This document shows, piece by piece, positions 1 through 9,215 of a stretch of 64,000 nucleotides of DNA. The notes below the pieces were generated by a model. The model was not told where the DNA came from. It ran no database searches and saw only the letters and a list, made by a program, of their open reading frames with translations. Made by a program: the position numbers and the translations under genes. Source of the stretch: JAGLOK01 sp023139005 (GTDB taxonomy: Bacteria > Bacillota > Clostridia > Christensenellales > UMGS416); contig DAOWFX010000123.1 in the NCBI GenBank assembly GCA_030637745.1, positions 7,906-71,905 on the forward strand, written 5' to 3'. Position 1 is the first letter of the stretch. Each line of letters opens with the position of its first letter.

Positions 1-1596
1 ATCATACGGTATGATTTGTTCTATGAAAGCGTAAATATTAAAGAAGAAGATTTATATGACAATACAATATATATAAATATTAAAAATGATTACATCGATC
101 TTCAGCTACCAGTAGATATAAATATTAAAACTGAGCCATCTATCACTCCAAAACCGATAACAACAGTGGATACAGAGAAGAAAGTTCTAAAGGATTTCGA
201 AAACGTTCAACCAATTTTGGGATATGTAACAGCCAATGAACTCAACGTGAGATCAGGGCCCAGTATGGCATATGAAATAATAGATATAGTAAAATACGGT
301 GAAGAAATCAAGATATTAGAGCAAGGAAGTTGGCATGCAATTTTACACAAGGATGAACTTGCCTATGTTGGATCAGAGTACACAATCATTGGATCCAACA
401 AGCCTGAGCCAACGCCTAATCCAAACGATGACTTTTGGCGCATACACAGTGAGCATCTTTTTTCAAAGAGTGGTACATCAACATATACAACCACTAGTTT
501 TGATGAAAGACAGCGAGATAGTTCATTTTATAATTTGAAAGAAATAGACAGACTTTATGCTTCCTCAAGTACCACATGGTATGTTGAACATGAGAGTCAA
601 GGATATATTCAACAGTCCTCATATCAGGTTAGAGCTGTTGTGGATATTACGAAAATCATTGAGGAATCAGTAATTTGGTCAATTCTTTTAATTGTTCTGA
701 TTGCATTTTCACTATTCTTCATAGCAGGGTTTATCTTAGTTGCAGTATATGGTGCTTATAAAACAAGAAAGTATCTCAAACCCATCAGTGACATTACAAA
801 GCTTGCAAGTGAAATACAACCCAATAGTATGTATCGTATTAACGTAAACACAGCAAGGTTTGAGCTTCAAGAGTTAGTAATTACTATTAATGACATGTTA
901 GATAGACTTCAGGCAGCACACGTGAAGAGACGCAAATTTGTATCGGATGTGTCTCATGAATTGCGTACACCGATATCTGTAATCACAGGTTATGCAAACA
1001 TGTTAAAACGTTGGGCAAAGGATGATCAGGCAGTATTTGATGAATCGGTTGAAGCAATTATTGAAGAGTCCGAGAATATGAAATATTTAGTTGAAAACCT
1101 TTTGTTTCTTGCAAGATGTGACAATGATCAACTGATGTATGACATGGAAGTATTTGATGTCTCTAATCTGATTGAAGGTATTTACAAAGATGCAAATTTG
1201 ATAGATAACAAGAAACATGATATCACAGGAGATATTGCACAGGGAGTTATTATCAATGGAGATCGAAACAGGTTGAAGCAGGCTTTTCGTGAGTTTGTAC
1301 AAAATGCAATAAAATACACACCTCCTACAGAGAGCATTAATATCTCGTTGCAAAAACTAGGAGAAAAGGCCATAATAAATATAACTGACAAGGGTATCGG
1401 TATCAGCAAGAAAGATATGGGAAACATATTTAGCAGATTCTACCGTGGCGATGTGTCAAGAAACAGAGATAATGGCGGATATGGCCTTGGTCTTTCCATC
1501 GCTCGTGAAATTGTCAGTGCGCATAATGGTAAAATTACAATCAGAAGCAAGGAAGGCGTAGGCACAAGCGTTGTTTTATCGTTTGACCTAGCATAG
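1..1596 (+). CDS. Sensor histidine kinase with extracytoplasmic SH3b domain (5' end outside window)
   Basis: A membrane sensor kinase that would phosphorylate a response regulator lying upstream of the window. The frame is open to base 1, so the N-terminus is missing; the TTG at 16 is only the first possible start inside the window. Visible parts are an SH3b-like domain (about residues 65-125, with NVRSGPS), one strong membrane segment (about 220-245), a HAMP-like linker, a HisKA dimerisation helix with the phospho-acceptor His in SHELRTPI, and an HATPase domain with N box (QNAIKYTP), G1 (DKGIGIS) and G2 (GYGLGLS). The SH3b domain suggests sensing of wall or peptide ligands, which is inference. 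Threonine aldolase follows after 31 bases. Confidence 0.9.
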   Translation: MIRYDLFYESVNIKEEDLYDNTIYINIKNDYIDLQLPVDINIKTEPSITPKPITTVDTEKKVLKDFENVQPILGYVTANELNVRSGPSMAYEIIDIVKYGEEIKILEQGSWHAILHKDELAYVGSEYTIIGSNKPEPTPNPNDDFWRIHSEHLFSKSGTSTYTTTSFDERQRDSSFYNLKEIDRLYASSSTTWYVEHESQGYIQQSSYQVRAVVDITKIIEESVIWSILLIVLIAFSLFFIAGFILVAVYGAYKTRKYLKPISDITKLASEIQPNSMYRINVNTARFELQELVITINDMLDRLQAAHVKRRKFVSDVSHELRTPISVITGYANMLKRWAKDDQAVFDESVEAIIEESENMKYLVENLLFLARCDNDQLMYDMEVFDVSNLIEGIYKDANLIDNKKHDITGDIAQGVIINGDRNRLKQAFREFVQNAIKYTPPTESINISLQKLGEKAIINITDKGIGISKKDMGNIFSRFYRGDVSRNRDNGGYGLGLSIAREIVSAHNGKITIRSKEGVGTSVVLSFDLA

Positions 1597-1627
1597 AGGC
1601 AAACATAATTCCTTGTAAGGAGGAATT

Positions 1628-2653
1628 ATGATAAATAATTGTTTTGCAAGTGATAACTGTTCAGGGGTTCATTTTAAAATAATGCAAGCATTACATGATG
1701 TGAACATAGGACATGAAATATCTTACGGAAATGATCAATACACACAAGAAGCACTAGACCTCTTTAAAGAGTTGTTTGGTGCTTTTTCACGTATATATTT
1801 TGTCTATAACGGAACCGGTGCAAACTCATTAGCTCTTGGTAGTGTCTTGCGCCCTTATAGTGCAGTGATTACACCATCAACCGCTCACGTCAACGAAGAT
1901 GAGACAGGGGCTCCTGAGAGATATTCAGGGTGTAAAGTCATTGCCATTGACACAGACGACGGCAAATTGAGACCTGAGCATATAAAACCCTTCATACATT
2001 CACAGGGCGTTATGCATCATAGTCAGATAAAGGTTGCATCCATAACAAATCCTACTGAAGTCGGAACGCTCTATTCTCCGCAGGAAATAAGAGTACTATC
2101 AGAATATCTACACGAACATGATATACTCTTACACATGGATGGTGCTCGTCTTGCAAACGCTGCTATAGCACTGGATCTTGGGTTTTGTGAAATTACTAAA
2201 GATTGTGGTGTTGATATCTTATCATTTGGTGCAACAAAAAATGGATTGATGTTTGGTGAGGCCGTTGTCTTCTTAAATGAAAATTTGGGCGAAGACTTTA
2301 TGTATATCAGGAAAAACGGAACACAGCTTCATTCTAAGATGCGATATATTTCCTGTCAATTTGCTACATATTTGAAAGATGATTTGTGGAAGAAGAACGC
2401 AACACATGCAAACACAATGGCAAGAAGACTATATGATGGATTTTCTTCATTAGAGGGTATTACGTTGTTACATGAAACGGAATGCAACTCTGTTTTTGCA
2501 GTTATTTCAAATAATATTATGGAGCGTATTCAGAAAGAATACTTATTTTATAATATTCATAGAAGTGATGAGCAAATCGTCTCAAGGTTTATGTGCTCTT
2601 TTGATACAAAAGAGGAAGAAATTGATCGACTTGTTGAATTAGCAAGGTCATAA
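1628..2653 (+). CDS. ltaE: Low-specificity L-threonine aldolase
   Basis: A PLP enzyme of the beta-eliminating lyase/aldolase group that cleaves L-threonine or allo-threonine to glycine and acetaldehyde. Length (341 residues) and motifs fit the family: an early HEISYGND segment, the HMDGARLANA motif with the Asp and Arg that contact PLP, and SFGATKNG with the Schiff-base Lys. The ATG at 1628 follows AAGGAGGAATT, a strong ribosome site. The gene is convergent with the acyltransferase and their ends overlap by 6 bases, with no terminator visible between them. Confidence 0.92.
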   Translation: MINNCFASDNCSGVHFKIMQALHDVNIGHEISYGNDQYTQEALDLFKELFGAFSRIYFVYNGTGANSLALGSVLRPYSAVITPSTAHVNEDETGAPERYSGCKVIAIDTDDGKLRPEHIKPFIHSQGVMHHSQIKVASITNPTEVGTLYSPQEIRVLSEYLHEHDILLHMDGARLANAAIALDLGFCEITKDCGVDILSFGATKNGLMFGEAVVFLNENLGEDFMYIRKNGTQLHSKMRYISCQFATYLKDDLWKKNATHANTMARRLYDGFSSLEGITLLHETECNSVFAVISNNIMERIQKEYLFYNIHRSDEQIVSRFMCSFDTKEEEIDRLVELARS

Positions 2654-3886
2654 TGATCTTTTTCGCGTAGTTATACTTTTTACAATCCTTGGTTTTTCAC
2701 GCAATAAAATTGGAATTAATTTTCCTTCGTATAGCCACGTAACAAGCCAAGCAAATAGAATCGAGATTGTAAAGCTTATTAAAGTGAATAGATATTGCCA
2801 TTGAACATCACCCGCCATATTTGGGTATTCAAATTGAGAATACGGAAAGTTCCAAGATTTGAGCTTTACTGCTATATATTGATGCCAGATATAGTAATTG
2901 AAAGATATTGATGATAAAAATACCATAACCCTATTTGAGTATATCTTCCGATACCATTTCATTGCATATGAGGTACTCAATATGAATAGAAGAAATACAA
3001 ACGCAATCCATGAACGATTGATTCCTTGCCAGTGCTGCAAATTTACATTTCCCGAAATCCCAGCGAGGTCACGCATTGCAAAGTAGAGGACAATGAGTGA
3101 TCCAATTGAAAGAATAGTAGAAAGTGGTGACCATATTTGGTACTTGATTTTATTGATTGCAACATATGCATACGCACCAAATATTCCGATGGCTATCACA
3201 TCAAAAAACGCAGGCAATTGATTGATGAACATTGCAGGTGCATCAGCATTGTTAACAAGAAGCACACGAAATAACGTTCCAATCGCACACATGACAAGGA
3301 AAGTTCCGGTCGGGAATTTCTTAAACGCTTTGATAATAATCGGAAATAGAATATAGAACTGAATCAGTATCGCAACCGTCCATAACACAACATTAAGTTT
3401 CGTCCCGATATATGTATCAACAAAAAACGTTTGTGTGAAGGTTAAATGCGTCAATAAGTCTTTAAGAATCGCCCCAATACTCGCAAATTCTTGTGAAAAA
3501 AGTGCAATGTATAAGCAAATCAAAACACTGAATATATAAGATGGTAAAATTCTTCTTGCTCTTCTTTTGTAAAATTCACTTGTACTAATGGTTTTATCAC
3601 CAGATATCATTTGTCTCGCGTGGGGAAGAAATAATTGGAATGCAGAAAGTAAGATAAACATATCCACCCATAAATAGCCGGCACGTGCCAAGGGAACAAG
3701 TAAATAGCGGGAACTACCAAATGAAATATATGGCATTAACCAAGATTGTTGCCATATATGAAACCAAGAAATGAGTCCAATTGCAAGCACACGAATACCA
3801 TCAAGCACATCGACACGCTTGTTGGATATAGCATCTTTTTGTAGGTACTGTTTTATTTTATCTATCATTATAATTTGTAATTCCAT
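2648..3886 (-). CDS. Membrane acyltransferase, acyltransferase-3 family
   Basis: An integral membrane O-acyltransferase (OatA/OafB type), expected to acetylate a cell-surface sugar or lipid. The 412-residue protein starts with the typical segment VDVLDGIRVLAIGLISWFHIWQ, holding the conserved HxxxQ-like His near residue 43, followed by about ten hydrophobic helices. There is no extra SGNH hydrolase domain, so it is the short form. The listed ATG is the longest frame; a second ATG six codons in (MIDKIKQ) is equally possible because neither has a strong ribosome site. The substrate is unknown. Confidence 0.85.
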   Translation of the reverse strand: MELQIIMIDKIKQYLQKDAISNKRVDVLDGIRVLAIGLISWFHIWQQSWLMPYISFGSSRYLLVPLARAGYLWVDMFILLSAFQLFLPHARQMISGDKTISTSEFYKRRARRILPSYIFSVLICLYIALFSQEFASIGAILKDLLTHLTFTQTFFVDTYIGTKLNVVLWTVAILIQFYILFPIIIKAFKKFPTGTFLVMCAIGTLFRVLLVNNADAPAMFINQLPAFFDVIAIGIFGAYAYVAINKIKYQIWSPLSTILSIGSLIVLYFAMRDLAGISGNVNLQHWQGINRSWIAFVFLLFILSTSYAMKWYRKIYSNRVMVFLSSISFNYYIWHQYIAVKLKSWNFPYSQFEYPNMAGDVQWQYLFTLISFTISILFAWLVTWLYEGKLIPILLREKPRIVKSITTRKRSL

Positions 3887-3908
3887 ATTATTTTATTGCT
3901 ATTATATC

Positions 3909-3937
3909 AAAAACTATGTAGGAATAACATAGTTTTT
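3909..3937. promoter_or_regulatory. Perfect 11-bp inverted repeat between divergent genes
   Basis: AAAAACTATGT and ACATAGTTTTT flank a 7-base loop. The site sits between the start of the acyltransferase (minus strand) and the TATAAT of the zinc-ribbon gene at 3955-3960. It resembles a terminator, but no gene ends here, so an operator is as likely. Confidence 0.5.
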
Positions 3938-3993
3938 TGTTGAATACAACATGCTATAATGATAACATATCAATGATAGAAATGGAGGGAAAT

Positions 3994-4320
3994 ATGAAGA
4001 AATGTAGTCATTGTGATCGAGAGAACATGAGTGATGCAAAGTTTTGCCAGTACTGCGGTACAGATATTAATACGAAAGTTGTGCAAAGCAGCATAGAAGA
4101 TACAAAGATTGATCAAGGGTTTCAAGCACCGGCATTACCTGAAAACAATGTTTTTTCGCAAAACTTCAAGAACCCATCTTCGTCACCACCTCCTACGAAT
4201 AAGGGCTTAGCGTGGCTAATACTTTCTTCAATACTAGCCTTAACTATTATTACAGTTCTGATATTTACATTCTCATATGATTTTGGAAAGCTTGCAGAAA
4301 CATTCAATGAGTTTTACTGA
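3994..4320 (+). CDS. Zinc-ribbon membrane protein
   Basis: A small protein of 108 residues with an N-terminal zinc ribbon (CSHCDRENMSDAKFCQYCG, two CxxC knuckles), a low-complexity Pro/Ser linker, and one membrane helix (about residues 70-92). I chose the ATG at 3994 because GGAGGG lies six bases before it; the frame also opens upstream at a TTG, but that region holds the TATAAT. The function is not known. Zinc-ribbon proteins of this kind often sit beside DUF2752 proteins, as here, which suggests a shared membrane role. Confidence 0.8.
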   Translation: MKKCSHCDRENMSDAKFCQYCGTDINTKVVQSSIEDTKIDQGFQAPALPENNVFSQNFKNPSSSPPPTNKGLAWLILSSILALTIITVLIFTFSYDFGKLAETFNEFY

Positions 4321-4720
4321 TAAATTAAATAAGAAAATCAAAATTGGCATCGTTATAATCTTTCCATTGGTTGTGGTTCTTCTAATGATTTATGTCAAGT
4401 ACTTCTATAAAGCGGGATATGGAACAGAGTGTTTTACGTATAGATATTTAGGAATCTATTGTATGGGATGCGGATCTACAAGGCAATTACATTATTTACT
4501 CAATGGAGATATTAAAACAGCAATTAATTATAATGTTGGAGCGGTTATTATTTATCCCACATTTATATATCTTTATTATTTGATTGTACGATGGGGAGTA
4601 CAAGACAAAGAAATTACAACAAAACAAGCATATATACTAGCAATATTGGCTGGTATTTTGTTATTATATATGATACTAAGAAATATACCATTAAGTGTTT
4701 TTGAAATATTAAGACCATAA
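4277..4720 (+). CDS. DUF2752 membrane protein
   Basis: A small membrane protein of unknown function. The DUF2752 signature is clear: CFTYRYLGIYCMGCGSTR, then LLNGDIKTAINYN, with three to four hydrophobic helices. The start overlaps the zinc-ribbon gene by 44 bases. A second ATG at 4307 would shorten the overlap to 14 bases; neither start has a good ribosome site, so the start is uncertain. Tight packing implies cotranscription with the zinc-ribbon gene. Confidence 0.8.
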   Translation: MILESLQKHSMSFTDKLNKKIKIGIVIIFPLVVVLLMIYVKYFYKAGYGTECFTYRYLGIYCMGCGSTRQLHYLLNGDIKTAINYNVGAVIIYPTFIYLYYLIVRWGVQDKEITTKQAYILAILAGILLLYMILRNIPLSVFEILRP

Positions 4721-4745
4721 AAATAATAAGAAGATTAGGGAATTT

Positions 4746-6458
4746 GTGAAGAAGAATATTATAAAAATTTTAATAGTAAGCAGCGTAGCAGCAGTAGCAT
4801 TGGGAATCATTGGTGCAGTTGTGATTCCTATGTATCCCAAAATACCGAGTGAATTGCAGGATGCAAAGAGCATATCTGCATCCAGTATAATCAACAAACC
4901 TTTTTTGCATGAAAGCATTCGTGATCAAAATGTAACAAGCAAAGAAATTCAATTTGACCCAATGAGTTTGATTGATGCAACTTTTGATATTTATACACCA
5001 ATTGCTAGTGTTGGTGTTACAACAGTGCCCAAAGACTCCTATATCTATAAGGAGATGTCACCCGGTGAAGCTATAATGTACAGACAAAACATGGGAAATG
5101 GCTATCATAAAGTACAGGATATTGATGGGAAAGTATATTATATAAATGATGACGATATGAAAAACAATATGAGTTTCATCGAAAGAAAGCCCAGTGCTAT
5201 TGTTAATATGCAGGAGATACCCGAAGGTAGTGTTGCATATGTTGTTAAGTATGATGGAGATCGTGTACTTCGTTTTACAAAGAAATTGATGTTAGAGGAT
5301 AATGTTGCAGAAATCATGCCAATTGGAGAAATCGTTTACAAAGTACGGGACTACGAACAAATATTTTTTATTGTAGCAGAAGATGGTAGGTCAGGATATA
5401 TGAACTCACAATGTCTTGAGATACTAGAGCCTGAGGAGAGTCCATATGATATTGTGACAGCAGATGATAGCACTTATGATTATAACGAAATGCTTGATGA
5501 TATAGTTCTCTTGACCAAGAGATACACTGATGATTTAAAAGTTGTTGAAGTGGGTTATTCAACACTTGGAAACGCAATACCTGTGTTACTATTGGGGGAT
5601 GAGAACGCAGAAATCAAGATCTTGTTTCAAGCATCTATTCATGCACGGGAATATGCCTCCACACCAACACTGATGAAGCAATTAGAGGTTATGTTGTATC
5701 ACTTAGACCAACCCAATTCAAGTGGAACGACATATCGACATGTATTAGATCAAGTAGCGTACTATATTATGCCGATGACCAATCCTGATGGTGTGCTCCT
5801 CAGTCAGATAGGAACCATTTCTATAGAAGATGAGGAAACCAGAAGTGATGTTTTGGATATACGAGATAGCATTGTAGAGAATAAAGATTCAACAACATAT
5901 AAGTATTATTTTGAACAATGGAAGGGGAACATCAACGGGGTGGATTTGAATCGCAACTTTGATGCAAACTGGGATAAGGTACACGATTCTCTGAGTAAAC
6001 CCTCAAATAATGGGTATAAAGGTCCTAGCATTTTTAGTGAAATAGAAGCACAGTTCATAAAGAAATATGTAGACAAGCAAGATGTCAAGGTAACAGTCAG
6101 TTATCATACAGCAGGAAATATGATTTTCTGGTGGTATTTCCAAGATGGTATATTCTATGATATATGTTATGATCTTGCAAAGATAGTAAGGAAAGCATCT
6201 CGTTATCAGATTATGAGCAAAGCACAGTCAAGGTACTCCCATGGTGGCGTAAAAGATTATGGTGTAATGATTGGGAAACCTTCGATAACTTATGAAATAG
6301 GGAAGTACTCAAGCCCGATACCACCATTTAGTGTGACTCGCGCTGCAAAGCTAACGAAGGTAATTCCTATTATTGGTGAATGGTTGATAGATGAGATTAA
6401 TGATCAAGCATTATGGCTTGAAGATAATCTATTTGTTAATGTAAAAGAAAGAGACTAG
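4746..6458 (+). CDS. Membrane-anchored or secreted M14 zinc carboxypeptidase
   Basis: A peptidase of the M14 family, expected to trim C-terminal residues from peptides outside the cell, possibly wall peptides. The N-terminus (about residues 5-27) is a signal or anchor helix, followed by SH3-like segments (about 90-215). The catalytic half has the Zn site HAREY (about 300), substrate residues in NPDGV and NRNFDANW, the third Zn ligand in SYHTAGN, and the catalytic Glu in ITYEIGKY. The start is GTG at 4746, with TTAGGG upstream. Lactate permease follows after 8 bases, so the two are probably cotranscribed. Confidence 0.88.
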   Translation: MKKNIIKILIVSSVAAVALGIIGAVVIPMYPKIPSELQDAKSISASSIINKPFLHESIRDQNVTSKEIQFDPMSLIDATFDIYTPIASVGVTTVPKDSYIYKEMSPGEAIMYRQNMGNGYHKVQDIDGKVYYINDDDMKNNMSFIERKPSAIVNMQEIPEGSVAYVVKYDGDRVLRFTKKLMLEDNVAEIMPIGEIVYKVRDYEQIFFIVAEDGRSGYMNSQCLEILEPEESPYDIVTADDSTYDYNEMLDDIVLLTKRYTDDLKVVEVGYSTLGNAIPVLLLGDENAEIKILFQASIHAREYASTPTLMKQLEVMLYHLDQPNSSGTTYRHVLDQVAYYIMPMTNPDGVLLSQIGTISIEDEETRSDVLDIRDSIVENKDSTTYKYYFEQWKGNINGVDLNRNFDANWDKVHDSLSKPSNNGYKGPSIFSEIEAQFIKKYVDKQDVKVTVSYHTAGNMIFWWYFQDGIFYDICYDLAKIVRKASRYQIMSKAQSRYSHGGVKDYGVMIGKPSITYEIGKYSSPIPPFSVTRAAKLTKVIPIIGEWLIDEINDQALWLEDNLFVNVKERD

Positions 6459-6466
6459 GTGAAACG

Positions 6467-8074
6467 ATGTATGCGATAATTGCAGTAATACCTATATTAC
6501 TGGCTGTCATATTAATGGCAATATTCAACCAGAGTGCAAAGAAGGCGCTTCCTATTGCGTGGATTTCAGTACTGTTTATCGGTCTGTTTGTTTGGAAAAT
6601 TTCGCTTTCTGATATTCTTGCATATTCAGTGTTTGGAATGTTCAAAGCTATTGACTTATTGCTCATTATATTTGGTGCAATTCTAATATTAAATACTTTA
6701 AAGCAGTCCGGAGCAATGGCCTCTATTAGTCAAGGGTTTTATGGACTGTCGACAGATCGACGTGTGCAAGCGGTAATTATTGGCTGGATGTTTGGTGCAT
6801 TTATAGAGGGAGCTGCAGGCTTTGGAACTCCTGCTGCACTTGCTGCGCCGTTGCTTGTAGGACTTGGATTTCCCCCACTTGCAGCTGCAATGTCAACATT
6901 AGTATTCAACACATCTCCTGTAGCATTTGGAGCTGTAGGGACGCCCACTCTTGCAGCGATTGCACAAGTTGAGCCGTATCTTGCAAGTGGAGAGATAATA
7001 AACTTTGGGCAACAACTCACAAGATGGGTAGCAGGACTACATGGAGTTGTAGGCCTCTTTATGCCGCTTGTCGGACTGATGATGATTACGTTCTTTTTTG
7101 GAGAGAAAAAATCTATAAAACCAGCACTTAAAGCAGCACCATTTGCATTTTTTGCAGGCATTTGTTTTGTAGTACCTATGAATGTATTTGCGTGGTTCAT
7201 GGGACCGGAGCTAGCGAGTATGTTGGCTGGTTTTTTAGGATTGATATTGGTTGTTCTTGCAGCAAAAAAAAGGTTTTTAACACCGAAAGATAATTGGGAT
7301 TTTGGAGAAAAGCATAAAATAAAGATGTTGCAAAAAGACCAAACAGCAACCATGTCTATGAAACGCGCATGGCTACCATATATCTTGATTGCAGGATTAC
7401 TTGTCATTACAAGACTACCACAACTCCCGTTCTTGCAATGGATAAAGTCAGTACAATTTATCGTCCCAAATATTCTTAACTCAGGACTGGACTATCAGAT
7501 GAAACCGTTATTTATTCCGGGAGTTATGCCATTCATGTTTGTTGCAGTACTCACAATATTCATGCATAAGATGAAAAAAAAGCAAGTACAAAAAGCATGG
7601 AGTGATACTGTCAATCAAATCGCTGGAGCAGCAGTTGCTCTGATTTTTGGAGTTGCAGTTGTGCAAGTCATGCTAAACTCTGGAAATAATACATCAGGAA
7701 TGGATTCAATGCTAACAACCATGGCGAAAGCGCTTGCTGATATCAGCGGTGCAGCGTATCCAATTTTCTCACCATTTTTGGGCATGTTGGGAGCATTTAT
7801 TTCAGGATCGAACACAGTATCAAACATACTCTTTACATCTCTTCAATATGAAACAGCAAACATGTTGGGACTATCCAGCGTACTCATTGTTTCCTTACAA
7901 GTATTGGGCGGTGGAATAGGGAATATGATTTGTGTCAATAATGTTGTTGCAGTTTGTGCAACAGTGGATATAACAGGAAAAGAAGGAATGCTAATAAAGC
8001 GAAACATAATTCCGAGTTTGGCATATGCACTTATTGCAGGTATAATTGTATCTATAGTAATAGCGTTTCAATAG
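6467..8074 (+). CDS. lctP: L-lactate permease family transporter
   Basis: A membrane carrier of the LctP/LldP family for proton-linked uptake of lactate or glycolate. The 535-residue length fits the family, with about 12-14 hydrophobic helices and conserved stretches such as GAFIEGAAGFGTPAALAAPLL, FNTSPVAFGAVGTP and GSNTVSNILFTSLQ. The ATG follows AGGTGAAACG. No lactate dehydrogenase or lldEFG genes lie nearby, so the substrate is inferred from the family only. Confidence 0.9.
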   Translation: MYAIIAVIPILLAVILMAIFNQSAKKALPIAWISVLFIGLFVWKISLSDILAYSVFGMFKAIDLLLIIFGAILILNTLKQSGAMASISQGFYGLSTDRRVQAVIIGWMFGAFIEGAAGFGTPAALAAPLLVGLGFPPLAAAMSTLVFNTSPVAFGAVGTPTLAAIAQVEPYLASGEIINFGQQLTRWVAGLHGVVGLFMPLVGLMMITFFFGEKKSIKPALKAAPFAFFAGICFVVPMNVFAWFMGPELASMLAGFLGLILVVLAAKKRFLTPKDNWDFGEKHKIKMLQKDQTATMSMKRAWLPYILIAGLLVITRLPQLPFLQWIKSVQFIVPNILNSGLDYQMKPLFIPGVMPFMFVAVLTIFMHKMKKKQVQKAWSDTVNQIAGAAVALIFGVAVVQVMLNSGNNTSGMDSMLTTMAKALADISGAAYPIFSPFLGMLGAFISGSNTVSNILFTSLQYETANMLGLSSVLIVSLQVLGGGIGNMICVNNVVAVCATVDITGKEGMLIKRNIIPSLAYALIAGIIVSIVIAFQ

Positions 8075-8100
8075 CGTAATATTAACAAAGGATGTTATAA

Positions 8101-9054
8101 ATGAAAAATAGTGAAATAAAACTATCAGTAGTAGTACCGATGTACTTTGAAGAAGCAGTTGTTGAAGAATGCCATAGCAGACTTTCTGCTGTTGTATCCG
8201 ATTATGATTATGAAGTAATTTATGTTAACGATGGTTCGACAGACAATACGCTTCCGATGTTGAAAGATATTGCAAGCAAAAATAATAGAATCAAGATTAT
8301 AAGTTTTTCTCGCAATTTTGGGCATCAAGCTGCAGTTACTGCAGGCGTGAAGTACGCAACAGGTGACTGTATTGTTATCATCGATGCGGACTTGCAAGAT
8401 CCACCAGAGATTATACCCGATATGATAAATCTATGGCAAGAAGGCTACGAAGTTGTGTATGCAAAGCGCAAAAAGAGAAAAGGGGAATCATTTTTCAAAC
8501 GACTCACAGCAAAAGCATTTTACAGAATTCTAGGTTCGCTCACTGATACAAAGATTCCAAACGATACAGGTGACTTCAGATTGATCGATAGAAAGGTTGC
8601 TAATGCATTCAAACAAATGGGTGAACACAATCGCTTTATTCGCGGCATGGTTGCATGGCTCGGATTCAAGCAGATTCCCATCGAATATGTGCGCGATGTG
8701 CGATACGCTGGGGAAACAAAGTACCCACTAAAGAAGATGCTGAAGCTTGCGCTTGACGGCATCATGTCGTTTTCAACAAAACCAATTAAATTGGTAACAA
8801 ACCTTGGTGCATTAACGTTACTCTTTTCTTTTGGGATAATAGTATATGTCCTAATCAGTAAGTTCACAGGAAATGCAATCTCCGATGGATGGGCATCTAC
8901 TATGATTGTGATAACGATGTTATCAGGCGTTCAACTCATCTCTCTTGGTGTTGTAGGAGGCTATATCTCTAGGATATACGAGGAATCTAGAAACAGACCG
9001 ATTTATTTGATATCAGAGGAAGTAAATATAGAAGAAGAGGCAGATGAAAATTAG
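8101..9054 (+). CDS. Family 2 glycosyltransferase, polyprenol-phosphate (GtrB/dolichol-phosphate mannosyltransferase-like)
   Basis: Transfers a sugar from a nucleotide donor to polyprenyl phosphate at the inner membrane face. The N-terminal GT-A domain has VVPMYFEEAVVEE, YVNDGSTDNT and the DAD-type metal site VIIDADLQDPPE. The C-terminus carries two membrane helices (about residues 228-250 and 263-285), the usual GtrB layout. The length of 317 residues is normal. AAAGGATG precedes the ATG. The lipid-linked sugar is probably used for surface decoration, but no partner gene lies beside it. Confidence 0.9.
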   Translation: MKNSEIKLSVVVPMYFEEAVVEECHSRLSAVVSDYDYEVIYVNDGSTDNTLPMLKDIASKNNRIKIISFSRNFGHQAAVTAGVKYATGDCIVIIDADLQDPPEIIPDMINLWQEGYEVVYAKRKKRKGESFFKRLTAKAFYRILGSLTDTKIPNDTGDFRLIDRKVANAFKQMGEHNRFIRGMVAWLGFKQIPIEYVRDVRYAGETKYPLKKMLKLALDGIMSFSTKPIKLVTNLGALTLLFSFGIIVYVLISKFTGNAISDGWASTMIVITMLSGVQLISLGVVGGYISRIYEESRNRPIYLISEEVNIEEEADEN

Positions 9055-9171
9055 GTTGGGAAGACAACTAGCACAGTAGATATTATTGAGAGCTTTGCTT
9101 GATCGGATATATAAAATAGTACCCACCAAATTTCTATGCTACGTGTAATAAAACAGAATTGAAGTAATAAA

Positions 9172-9201
9172 AAAGGGGCTGTCTGCTGGGACGGCCCCTT
9201 T
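9172..9201. terminator. Bidirectional intrinsic terminator
   Basis: A 12-base stem (AAAGGGGCTGTC with GACGGCCCCTTT, one wobble) around a 6-base loop. It has A-rich and T-rich ends on both sides and lies between the convergent glycosyltransferase and DUF4097 genes. Confidence 0.85.
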
Positions 9202-9215
9202 GTATACGCTACATA

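Noticed and set aside
6739..7407. 222-residue minus-strand frame inside lctP
   Set aside because: It is the shadow of a strongly conserved permease and has no recognisable domain.
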